57,923 nt of DNA, from contig CAIQHB010000059.1 of the NCBI GenBank assembly GCA_903871465.1, positions 1-57,923 on the forward strand, read 5' to 3'. The notes below the pieces were generated by a model. The model did not search any database and had not been told where the DNA came from. It was given only the letters and a program-made list of their open reading frames with translations. Each line of letters begins with the position of its first letter. Position 1 is the stretch's first letter. Below, in pieces: positions 1 through 6,648 of the stretch. A program made the position numbers and the translations under genes. The DNA is from an uncultured Methanosarcinales archaeon (GTDB taxonomy: Archaea; Halobacteriota; Methanosarcinia; Methanotrichales; Methanotrichaceae).

Positions 1-642
1 CGATACTGAAGCTGTATTATCCGTCGAGCCAGAACAGACTGATGAGGGTGCGGTTATTGTGCAGCGGCACTTGGACACAGCAGTCCCACAACTATAGCTC
101 CCCGGCGTGCAGGTATTGGCACTTGATATGAGATTGGACCCGTCGCCGAAATCTACTGTCTGCCCGGGTGTAATCACAACGGTCTTAGAAGGTAGTGACC
201 ATGCATTGTGGCAGGGGACATACAGGGGATCGTTGTTGACCTCAGAGACATGAAGGTACTCTGTAAGAGTATATGTCCCAGCTGGAACCCAATATTCTGT
301 CACATCGGGGCAGATTACAACATACCCCGATTGTTGAGTGCCACAATCATTGGCCACGATAGCTCCGGGATTGGTCCACGAAGCAGCTACCGTGGAATTA
401 GCGAACGTAACTGCATTAATGCATACCCCGTGCTCCCAATCGGTAGTTAGGCCACGGCAACTCGAATCCGGCTGGGTGGGGCAGTTATGGAAGTTGGGTT
501 CTGTGTTGTATGGGTGATCGTTCGAAACCTTTATCCACCCGCCATTGGCTTTCTGCCAGTCTTCATAGGTAGCAGAGGGTTGTGCTGAAGCAGCCGCTAT
601 CAGCAGCAAACCAACTAGTATTCCCACAAGGATCAATCTCAT
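1..642 (-). CDS. Secreted surface protein, 3' part beyond window
   Basis: The leftward reading frame is open from an ATG at 642 to the window edge (214 codons, no stop), so this is the N-terminal part of a longer protein. Residues 1-20 form a signal peptide (MRLILVGILVGLLLIAAASA). The mature part is rich in Cys, Asn, Thr and Pro. The last visible stretch (ITAPSSVCSGSTDNTASVS) resembles the start of an Ig/PKD-like repeat of methanogen surface proteins; that is inference. Nothing enzymatic is visible. It is probably a host cell-surface protein and marks chromosomal sequence left of the provirus. The start is fixed by the signal peptide; no clear ribosome-binding site is seen. Confidence 0.75.
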   Translation of the reverse strand, partial: MRLILVGILVGLLLIAAASAQPSATYEDWQKANGGWIKVSNDHPYNTEPNFHNCPTQPDSSCRGLTTDWEHGVCINAVTFANSTVAASWTNPGAIVANDCGTQQSGYVVICPDVTEYWVPAGTYTLTEYLHVSEVNNDPLYVPCHNAWSLPSKTVVITPGQTVDFGDGSNLISSANTCTPGSYSCGTAVSKCRCTITAPSSVCSGSTDNTASVS

Positions 643-1366
643 AGGATCGAATAAGTGATTGACGAATATATGCATATCGAGCTGGACGTTCATGGTCCAA
701 CTGGTCAAATTGATTGATGATTTGGTTAGAAAATCAAGCCTTATATCATAGATCGCTTTGCCTTGCACATACTATATTTGCATGTTGTATATACAGTCCT
801 ATACTGCTAAAAAGACCACTAACAGGGCCAGAATATTATTATATATACCATTCAGACCTCGTAAATACTGATGTTGCGCGGCGGATTCTACATCGCGTTC
901 TCTGTTTATCTGTTGCGGGTTAATCGATAGCGGACAATTGTCGAAATACATTCCATAAAGTATAGAATGGTCAGATAGACAAAGTGATTTAGGTTGTCTG
1001 GAAAAGGATGGAGCAAAGATGAAATCTTTGCAGGTTATACATACTCCAGAAGCTAAGATGTCCAGTATATCGCGGTTTAGCCCTGACTAACAAAATAGTT
1101 ACCATGAAATCGCCCTGAATAAAAAAAGTCAGCGGCTTTAACCGCGTTCAAGCATCCGTTCTTCCTCACCTGGTTTAAGAACATAGCTAACCGGCACAGA
1201 GGCACAACCCGAAAGGCCCCCTCCAAAGCCCCGGGCGGCCTCATCTCCGCCTCCCACTCAGGGCACGGTAGAAAGCCAAGACCCTCGCCTCCTGGGCATC
1301 CTTAGGCCTCGGTTTCTGCTAATTATATAAAAATAGGTAACCCGCCAAGGCAGTATGGAGGATCCT
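643..1366. other. Intergenic region at the left provirus edge
   Basis: No convincing gene is seen in about 720 bases. A short open frame at 714-923 has no family resemblance. The first half is AT-rich, as expected for a promoter of the leftward gene. The part after about 1130 is GC-rich, like the viral genes that follow, so the base-composition change near 1.1-1.3 kb may mark the left end of the mobile element. I found no obvious attachment repeat. Confidence 0.4.
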
Positions 1367-1657
1367 CTAAAACCTCCTCCCGTAGTACTCCTGCCGTTTC
1401 CTCTCTGCCTCCCGGAACTCGTCCAGAGCTTGCCGGACCTCTGGGGAGAGCTCCGCCTCCGGCCACCTGTCCAGGGCCTCCAGGTTCTTGCGGCTGACCG
1501 GTCCGTACCACTTCTGCCGGTCCCGATCCCATTTGAAGTGCATCCCCTCGAACCCCAGGGCCTTGCACCTCTGCCGGGTCTTGCCGCTAACGATTAGCGT
1601 GAGATCCTGGACGGCCACAAAAATAACGGGGAAGGTCTTAAGCCGTGGCAGTTGCAC
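1367..1657 (-). CDS. Small DUF5710-like protein
   Basis: A 96-residue protein with a GTG start at 1657, preceded by a purine-rich GGAGGGGAG stretch. Residues about 18-62 (GKTRQRCKALGFEGMHFKWD, then RDRQKWYG) match the pattern of DUF5710-type modules: a cofactor- or DNA-independent small domain with 'KALGxxWD..KKWY' spacing, often next to ArdC-like or plasmid primase proteins. The C-terminus is a charged helix. It overlaps the end of the ArdC-like gene by 20 nt and is the last gene of the leftward early operon. Function is unknown; the family assignment rests on pattern only. Confidence 0.55.
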   Translation of the reverse strand: MQLPRLKTFPVIFVAVQDLTLIVSGKTRQRCKALGFEGMHFKWDRDRQKWYGPVSRKNLEALDRWPEAELSPEVRQALDEFREAERKRQEYYGRRF

Positions 1658-2498
1658 GCCCTCTCCCCTCCGGAAGCTTGCCGGTTAAGACGAACTCCAC
1701 CGCCTCGCGGGCCTGCTTGCTGGCCTTCAAGACCCATTTAGGATTATTCTGTAGATGCTGGATCCAGGACTGAATATAGGCGGTCGAGTTTTGCAGGGTC
1801 TGGGATGTGTCGAGGGCGGCAATCTGGCAGAAGAAGGCGGCGCCCATCTCGGCGGTGAGCTCCTCCTGGCTCCTCACATCCTTGCCCATGTGGTAGTTGC
1901 TGATGCTATCCCGGCAGAGCCTCCCAGCTCCTCCCGTCCAGTGAGTCAACTCATGATAGGCGGTTGCATAATAAGCCTCACTGCTTTCGAACTGGTCGAG
2001 AGTGGGCAGATAAATCTTATCGCTATGCGGGCGATAATAGGCCTGCTCTGTGTCGATTTCGATGCAGGGGCCTCTCCGCCTCAATAGCTCCTCGGCGCCC
2101 GGGATCTGCTGATTATCCCTCTCCACAGGGAGCTTTTCCGGCAAGCCTTTGGTCTGGCACCAGTTGAAGACGGTGTAATATTTGAGGAAATGAATGGGCC
2201 TAAGAACTACTTGCCCTTCCTTGTTCGTCTCTTCCTTGACCATACGATCTACAAAGACGATTGGCGAGCCCTTCTCACCGACCCGGATGACTCCTCCCAT
2301 CTTCTGAGCCTGGCGGAAGGTGACCCAGTAAGGGCTCTCATAATTCGACTGCAAGAGGAGGGTATTGATTCCCTGATATTCTTTGTTGGTGGCGTAGGAT
2401 GTCGGGCCGTTGGAGGTCCAGGGCCGGCGCCAGGGAATTATTCCCTCGTTAAGCTGCTTTAGTATCTGGCCGGTCACGACCTCGAAGACGTCCTTCAT
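1638..2498 (-). CDS. ArdC-like antirestriction protein with zincin-like domain
   Basis: A 286-residue protein. The N-terminal about 120 residues (FEVVTGQILKQLNEGIIPWR) match the ArdC single-stranded-DNA-binding domain. The C-terminal part carries a zincin-like metallopeptidase motif, HELTHW at residues 182-187, with a downstream acidic ligand candidate in EELTAEMGAAF. ArdC-type proteins are carried by conjugative plasmids and viruses and are proposed to protect incoming DNA from restriction. The ATG at 2498 overlaps the previous stop (ATGA) and follows GGGAGG at an 8-base gap, so translation is coupled. This supports a mobile-element early operon. Family call is firm; the substrate is unknown. 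Confidence 0.85.
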   Translation of the reverse strand: MKDVFEVVTGQILKQLNEGIIPWRRPWTSNGPTSYATNKEYQGINTLLLQSNYESPYWVTFRQAQKMGGVIRVGEKGSPIVFVDRMVKEETNKEGQVVLRPIHFLKYYTVFNWCQTKGLPEKLPVERDNQQIPGAEELLRRRGPCIEIDTEQAYYRPHSDKIYLPTLDQFESSEAYYATAYHELTHWTGGAGRLCRDSISNYHMGKDVRSQEELTAEMGAAFFCQIAALDTSQTLQNSTAYIQSWIQHLQNNPKWVLKASKQAREAVEFVLTGKLPEGRGRATATA

Positions 2499-2635
2499 AT
2501 TGTTTGCCTCCCGGAGTCGTCATATCCCAGGGTCTGCAACTCTCCCAGGATGAGATAAGATAACGTGGTTGCTATTCTCTCCTGTTCGGAGAGAGAAAGC
2601 TTGAGGGCCTCCTCAAGGATCTCGGCAGGGCTCAA
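2495..2635 (-). CDS. Small acidic protein, 46 aa
   Basis: The frame could open at a GTG at 2695, but the better start is TTG at 2635. It overlaps the stop of the preceding 52-aa gene (TTGA) and follows AGGAGGT by 7 bases. The product is then 46 residues, with a helix around SPAEILEEALKLSLSEQER. It faintly resembles antitoxin-like helices of addiction modules, but no toxin partner is evident and I do not assign a function. The stop overlaps the ArdC-like start by 4 bases. Confidence 0.6.
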   Translation of the reverse strand: MSPAEILEEALKLSLSEQERIATTLSYLILGELQTLGYDDSGRQTI

Positions 2636-2790
2636 GGCTTCCACCTCCTGATTATATCCCGGTGCCTGGGGGCTTGGATCCAGGATTTCCACCACAAGTC
2701 AAAGGCGACAAGGGCCACGGTCACGAAGAGCAGGCCAAAAAGGAGAAGATTGGCGTCTACCGGCCAGGCCGAGGTATCAACTAATTGCAT
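2632..2790 (-). CDS. Small single-span membrane protein, 52 aa
   Basis: This gene is too short for usual ORF cut-offs. ATG at 2790 lies 2 bases after the stop of the SWIM gene, and TGA at 2634-2632 overlaps the next TTG start. The 52-residue product has one strong hydrophobic segment at about residues 14-32 (ANLLLFGLLFVTVALVAFDL), followed by a basic tail (RHRDIIRRWK), so an N-out/C-in membrane anchor is likely. The tight packing on both sides argues for a real gene. Function is unknown. Confidence 0.6.
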   Translation of the reverse strand: MQLVDTSAWPVDANLLLFGLLFVTVALVAFDLWWKSWIQAPRHRDIIRRWKP

Positions 2791-2792
2791 TT

Positions 2793-3536
2793 TCAATACC
2801 CCAGGCTGAGGCAGTAGCGGTTCTCTTCCCGCTCAAGGTCCTTGTATTCCTGGCAGTCCCACTGGCTGGCGTCTCCCAGGGCTTTTAGCCGGGCTTGTAT
2901 CTTTTCCAGCCTGTGGGCCGATTTGCAAAAATTTTTGTAATCCATGGGCTGGAATTCGCGGACCCGGTGGGCGGCGTGATCGTTCTGCAGGTATTCTTCG
3001 TACTCTTTGACCCTCTTGGAGTCGGCCAGGGCCGGAATGGATTCCGTATTCTTCCGGCCGGCTTTGGACTTTTGAGAAGGAGCCTTCACTTGGCGAACCT
3101 CCCGGCAGCTTTCTGAGACGTTCCCATCTTCTCGTTGGGCGACGAGTTCCGGGAATGCGGCCTTAAAGTGCCTGCACTTTCCGCGGTAGACAAAGCCCTT
3201 GCAGGTGCAACCCTGCGGAGTGACACGGTAGTAAAACTGGCCTGTAGAGGAGAGCACCAGGACAATTTGCTCGTAAGCTGTCTCCGGCATCTTAACCATA
3301 TCAGGCTTGGCCACTGTGGCCCGGACGGTCATGATTTCGACCAAGGCTTGAACGAACCTAACCTCAAACTTTCCTTCGCTTGCAGCGGGCGGAAGAGGCA
3401 GCTTTGCCGTTATCCTCTCGGCTTCGGCCTGGGCACCGGCCGCCATCTGGTCTGCTGCCTGCTTAATCCTCTGCTGCTCGGCAAGCATATCCTCAACCAT
3501 CCAGCTTGCCGATGTTGCTTTTGTCTCCGTTGTCAT
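2793..3536 (-). CDS. SWIM zinc-finger protein
   Basis: A 247-residue protein whose residues 101-128 hold a SWIM motif, CxCx(8)CxH: Cys110, Cys112, Cys121 and His123. The N-terminal part is an Ala/Glu-rich helix and the C-terminal part is charged and helical. SWIM fingers bind DNA or protein and are common in MuDR-type transposases, SWI2/SNF2 enzymes and plasmid/viral proteins. Here no enzyme domain accompanies it. The ATG at 3536 follows GGGAGGT by 7 bases. It is the first gene of the leftward five-gene operon that ends with the ArdC-like and DUF5710-like genes. A regulatory or replication-accessory role is an inference. Confidence 0.7.
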   Translation of the reverse strand: MTTETKATSASWMVEDMLAEQQRIKQAADQMAAGAQAEAERITAKLPLPPAASEGKFEVRFVQALVEIMTVRATVAKPDMVKMPETAYEQIVLVLSSTGQFYYRVTPQGCTCKGFVYRGKCRHFKAAFPELVAQREDGNVSESCREVRQVKAPSQKSKAGRKNTESIPALADSKRVKEYEEYLQNDHAAHRVREFQPMDYKNFCKSAHRLEKIQARLKALGDASQWDCQEYKDLEREENRYCLSLGY

Positions 3537-3592
3537 TTTTCGAACCTCCCAAAGTTCTTAGTATATACCCTACCTTCGGACTTATAAGAGTT

Positions 3593-3628
3593 ACGCTTAC
3601 GCCTACTCTTACTATTACGCTTACGCTT
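3593..3628 (+). repeat. Hexamer iterons (six ACGCTT-type units)
   Basis: Six consecutive 6-base units of consensus ACGCTT (ACGCTT, ACGCCT, ACTCTT, ACTATT, ACGCTT, ACGCTT) lie just upstream of the SWIM operon. The same hexamer in the same orientation recurs at 4308-4337. Such arrays often bind a small repressor or an initiator protein. Confidence 0.7.
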
Positions 3629-3896
3629 ACATAAGGCAGAAAACGGGCACTTTTTCGGCCAGGCAGACGGCAAAACAGCGACTCTGCGCGACAAGATCAC
3701 ACAGAAAACGATAGCAATAGACACAACTGGCGGAGCGAAAGCGCCCAGCGGCGGCGAGGCAGAATGGCATGCTCGAAGAGGCCCGCCCTCAAAAAAGTTC
3801 TTTGGCATTTTTTAACATTACTCATTGAATGTCATAGAACAAAATCCAGCCCCAGGGCAGACTCCGCCCGGCCATCTCGCTCGTCCGTCTCCGTCA

Positions 3897-3978
3897 GTAA
3901 ACCCCCGGAATGTGGGGGTCCGGGGGTTTACGTTAATTCCAACAGCGACGAGCACGGACCCCTACTGGTGGGGGTCCG
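3897..3978. repeat. Two adjacent GC-rich inverted repeats
   Basis: The first has 12-bp perfect arms (GTAAACCCCCGG at 3897-3908 and its complement at 3920-3931) around an 11-base loop. The second has 8-bp arms (CGGACCCC at 3955-3962, GGGGTCCG at 3971-3978). Both contain the shared word GGGGGTCCG. They sit in the centre of the divergent control region. They could be operators, origin hairpins or back-to-back terminators. Confidence 0.6.
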
Positions 3979-4307
3979 CGCACAGGAGCGTGCTTTCTCT
4001 CATGCCCGAATCAACCTAAAAAGAAGCCGTGACCGGAGATTTCATGCCCCCTGATTACTGGCAGAGGCCCTGTGCCCCCTGAATTGCGGCCGCAAATACT
4101 CCCGCCCGGAAACGTCCCCGAATCCAAGCCTTCCCGGCGTTGAGGGGGCCCCGCCCCTTCCCGCGCGTTTAACCGCGCGCGGCACCCCGTAAGAAGAAGC
4201 TCAAGCAGCAGCAGTTAGGTGGAGAGGCCCAAACTGGCCCTGGAGAGGGCCATCCAGGCCCTTCTCCTAACAGTACCGTAAAGATGCAAAAGCCTTAAAT
4301 GTAAGAT

Positions 4308-4337
4308 ACGCTTACGCTTACGCTTATGCCTACGCCT
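4308..4337 (+). repeat. Hexamer iterons (five ACGCTT-type units)
   Basis: The units are ACGCTT three times, then ATGCCT and ACGCCT, in direct orientation. The last two encode the first codons of the RHH gene whose ATG is at 4326. Their overlap with the start of a ribbon-helix-helix gene suggests autoregulation by that protein. Confidence 0.65.
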
Positions 4338-4535
4338 ACAAAGAGAGATAAAATCATTGAGCGACTCAATGTGACCGTCCTCGCTACTGCCAAGAATGTC
4401 CTGAGCGATTTTCAAGAGAAGGGAGGCTACGCTTCTCAAGGCGACGCCCTCAACGACCTTCTTTTAGACTACGGAAGGCTCCAGGAGAGAGTAAAGGAGC
4501 TAGAGGCTCAGCTGACCGAAGCGAAGAAGGAGTAA
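4326..4535 (+). CDS. Ribbon-helix-helix protein with C-terminal coiled coil
   Basis: A 69-residue protein. Residues 12-18 (ERLNVTV) fit the DNA-contacting beta-strand of an RHH fold, followed by helix A, the loop GGYASQGD and helix B (ALNDLLLDYGRL). The C-terminal 20 residues form a short coiled coil rich in Glu and Lys. RHH proteins bind tandem short repeats as dimer arrays, which fits the hexamers overlapping its own start. It begins the rightward early set. A frameshifted second copy lies at 8535-8763. Assignment is from pattern; target sites are inferred. Confidence 0.65.
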   Translation: MPTPTKRDKIIERLNVTVLATAKNVLSDFQEKGGYASQGDALNDLLLDYGRLQERVKELEAQLTEAKKE

Positions 4536-4584
4536 TAATTCCATCAGTTAATGCCTTAAAATCGCAAGAAAAACAGATTGTTGG

Positions 4585-4785
4585 ATGCAAATGCCCAAGC
4601 AACTTAGCGCTTATGTCCCCTGCCTCTACTGCCGGAGAGGCCCGAAAGGAGACGATCCGAACCCCTGCTCCGGAGTGCAGCACATCAGGTCCTTGCAGGC
4701 CGGCGGCTGCTTCCTGGGAGAGGTCACGCCGAGAAAAGAGAAGCTTCATGCCAGGTTCATAAAGACCCTGGAGGTGAAAGCCTGA
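4585..4785 (+). CDS. Small Cys-containing protein, 66 aa
   Basis: This is a 66-residue basic protein with CLYC near residue 13 and two later Cys residues (Cys28 and Cys41), possibly a zinc-binding site. ATG is at 4585; an alternative ATG is two codons later. The stop TGA at 4783-4785 overlaps a possible CTG start of the next gene, which follows GGAGGTG. No family is recognised. It lies between the RHH gene and another small viral protein, so an accessory viral function is likely. Confidence 0.45.
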   Translation: MQMPKQLSAYVPCLYCRRGPKGDDPNPCSGVQHIRSLQAGGCFLGEVTPRKEKLHARFIKTLEVKA

Positions 4786-4823
4786 AGATCGAGCGCAGGG
4801 ACGACCCCCAGACCCAGGAGCAT

Positions 4824-5090
4824 GTGATTACGATTACCCTGACCCGTGAAGAGATGCTGCGGGCAAGCGACGAGATGACCCCGGCCGAAAAGCAGGCCAC
4901 CTATCTCATGAGCCAGAGCCCGTTGATCTCCACCCAGCTCTGCTCTCTGTTCGAGATGGCATCCGCCCTTGAGAAAGCTGATGCAAAGACGGAGTACTTC
5001 GTCTGGGCGAGGAACCAGAGCGAGGCCAAAGCACGGCTGGCAGGTCTGCGAAAAGAGCAGGCTACAAGTCAGGGCCTCTCCAGAGGATAA
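4824..5090 (+). CDS. Hypothetical viral protein, 88 aa
   Basis: This is a mostly helical, charged 88-residue protein with a GTG start at 4824. An upstream CTG at 4782 is in frame, overlaps the previous stop (CTGA) and has GGAGGTG about 5 bases before it; it would add 14 residues (start LKIERRDDPQ). That coupled layout matches the TTGA and GTGA overlaps elsewhere in this element, so the longer form is possible. No recognisable domain is present. Confidence 0.5.
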   Translation: MITITLTREEMLRASDEMTPAEKQATYLMSQSPLISTQLCSLFEMASALEKADAKTEYFVWARNQSEAKARLAGLRKEQATSQGLSRG

Positions 5091-5272
5091 CAAAATGCAA
5101 GATGAAATGGCTAAACAATTTAGCGGTTATGCCATTATACTCCAGCTAAAGAGAGTCTAAAGGATACGACTAGGACACAAGCACCAGAACGCATCATATC
5201 AGATCTCTTCAGGCTGAGCGAAGATAGGTGTTAGGACAAGACCCAAGCAGATAGTAGTAGCAATCGCAAAGT

Positions 5273-5282
5273 TAATATTTAA
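5273..5282 (+). promoter_or_regulatory. TATA-like box of the TPR cassette
   Basis: An AATATTTAAT element lies about 29 bases upstream of the ATG at 5311. This spacing suits an archaeal TATA box with a short or absent leader. The AT-rich composition contrasts with the GC-rich viral genes to the left. Confidence 0.4.
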
Positions 5283-5310
5283 TGAATAAGAATTGTCTAA
5301 CGATGCATCT

Positions 5311-6642
5311 ATGAGAAGAGAGATCTTTCTAATCTTGATAATTTTCATAAATATGTGCATGCCGGTACTTGGGCAGATGACCGCAGAACATTGGTTAGAC
5401 AAGGGTAATGATCTCCTTTATCAAAGTAAATACAAAGAGGCTCTTGAAGCTTATAACAAATCTATCGAGATCAATTCAGACTTCACGGAAGCTTGGAGCA
5501 ACAGGGGTATTGCTCTTGGACACCTATACAGATACAACGAGTCCATTGAATCTTTCAACAAGGCTATTGAACTCAATCCGGATTTCGCGGACGCTTGGAA
5601 CAACAAAGGCAAGGTTCTCTCTGACCTGGGCGAATATGATGAAGCCATTCAGGCATTCAATATGGTAATCAAGATCAATCCACCAGAACTACAATTATTA
5701 GCGGGGGCTTGGTATAATAAAGGCCTTGCTTATTATAACCTGGAAAAGTATGATGCAGCGGTTAGGGCTTACTACATGGCCACCGTTATTTACCCGCGAT
5801 ATGCCGACGCCTGGAACAACATAGGCGTTGCTCTTATGGCTCAAGGAAAGGATGATGAAGCCCTCCAAGCTTATAACAAATCTATCGAGATCAACCCGAC
5901 ATATTATGCGTGGTACAACATGGGCAATGATCTCCTTAATAAAAGCAAATACATTGAGGCCATCCAAGCTTATAAAAAATCCATCGAAATAAATTCAAAA
6001 AATGCATATGCATGGAATAATAAAGGTTTAGCACTTCATGATCTGAGAAGAGATGGAGAAGCCCTTCAAGCTTACAACCAATCTATCAAGATCGATCAGA
6101 AATTAGAGGCTGCTTGGTTCAATAAAGGCTTAGCCCTCTATGAAAAGGCGTATTTCAACGAATCGATTCAGGCTTATGACCAGGCAATTAATCTAGATCC
6201 AACAGATTCAGAAGCATTGACCAATAAAGGTGCTTCTTACTATAAGCTTAAGAATTATCCCCAAGCCATTCAGACTCTTAATGATGCTATTAACATAACC
6301 CCAAACAATGCATACGCATGGTACAACAAAGGTCTAGCTCTGGGGGCACTGGGTGAGTTCGATAGCGCCATCCAAGCCTTTGATCTGGCCATCAAAATCA
6401 ATTCGAGCTATAAGGATGCCTGGTACAGCAAAGGAATGGCTCTCAATAACCTAGGCAAGTACGAAGAGGCCAACGAGTCTTTCGGCAAGGCTAACAAAAT
6501 CTGTACATCAAAGTTGGTAATTTGCAGCGCTACAAATAATACAAGTCGACAGAATAACACTTCATATATGTCATTAGGTGATGAAGTACCTGCCGTTTTC
6601 AATCTAAAAGTGTGTCCCACTACTGTGAGTATCCCTGGATAA
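5311..6642 (+). CDS. Secreted TPR-repeat protein
   Basis: A protein of 443 residues from ATG 5311; an in-frame TTG at 5293 is less likely because the signal peptide starts at MRREIFLILIIFINMCMPVLG. After the signal sequence come about 11 tandem 34-residue TPR units of the AWxNKGxALxxLGKYxEAIxAYxKAIEINP type. TPR arrays scaffold protein complexes. Here the protein is exported and probably cell-surface or periplasmic. It lies between viral modules, is AT-richer than them, and is followed 6 bases later by a second TPR gene. Residues from about 245 to 375 are nearly identical at DNA level to part of that gene. It looks like host-derived cargo. Confidence 0.85.
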   Translation: MRREIFLILIIFINMCMPVLGQMTAEHWLDKGNDLLYQSKYKEALEAYNKSIEINSDFTEAWSNRGIALGHLYRYNESIESFNKAIELNPDFADAWNNKGKVLSDLGEYDEAIQAFNMVIKINPPELQLLAGAWYNKGLAYYNLEKYDAAVRAYYMATVIYPRYADAWNNIGVALMAQGKDDEALQAYNKSIEINPTYYAWYNMGNDLLNKSKYIEAIQAYKKSIEINSKNAYAWNNKGLALHDLRRDGEALQAYNQSIKIDQKLEAAWFNKGLALYEKAYFNESIQAYDQAINLDPTDSEALTNKGASYYKLKNYPQAIQTLNDAINITPNNAYAWYNKGLALGALGEFDSAIQAFDLAIKINSSYKDAWYSKGMALNNLGKYEEANESFGKANKICTSKLVICSATNNTSRQNNTSYMSLGDEVPAVFNLKVCPTTVSIPG

Positions 6643-6648
6643 AAAACG

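Larger units (their letters stand above)
3537..4325. other. Divergent noncoding region, candidate operator/origin
   Basis: About 790 bases separate the leftward early operon from the rightward RHH gene. I see no credible gene; the frames at 3533-3808 and 3764-4054 are low-complexity or lack family features. The region carries hexamer iterons at both ends, two adjacent GC-rich inverted repeats near 3.9 kb, and a GC-rich stretch at 4080-4200. This layout is typical of a control region or replication origin of a small replicon, but function is inferred. Confidence 0.5.
4193..4535 (+). repeat. Duplicated RHH locus, copy A
   Basis: This block (tract starting near AAGAAGCTCAAGCAG, shared words CCCAAACTG, CCAGG, CTAACAGT and AAGATGCAAA, then the RHH gene) recurs in diverged form at about 8410-8763. 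The copies are direct repeats bracketing the small viral genes and the TPR cassette. Confidence 0.65.

Noticed and set aside
1323-1568. Minus-strand frame overlapping the DUF5710-like gene in another phase
   Set aside because: Gly/Pro/Arg-rich shadow typical of GC-rich coding DNA; the alternative frame has domain-like sequence and operon spacing.
3764-4054. Plus-strand frame in the divergent control region
   Set aside because: Covers inverted repeats, has low-complexity content and no ribosome site.
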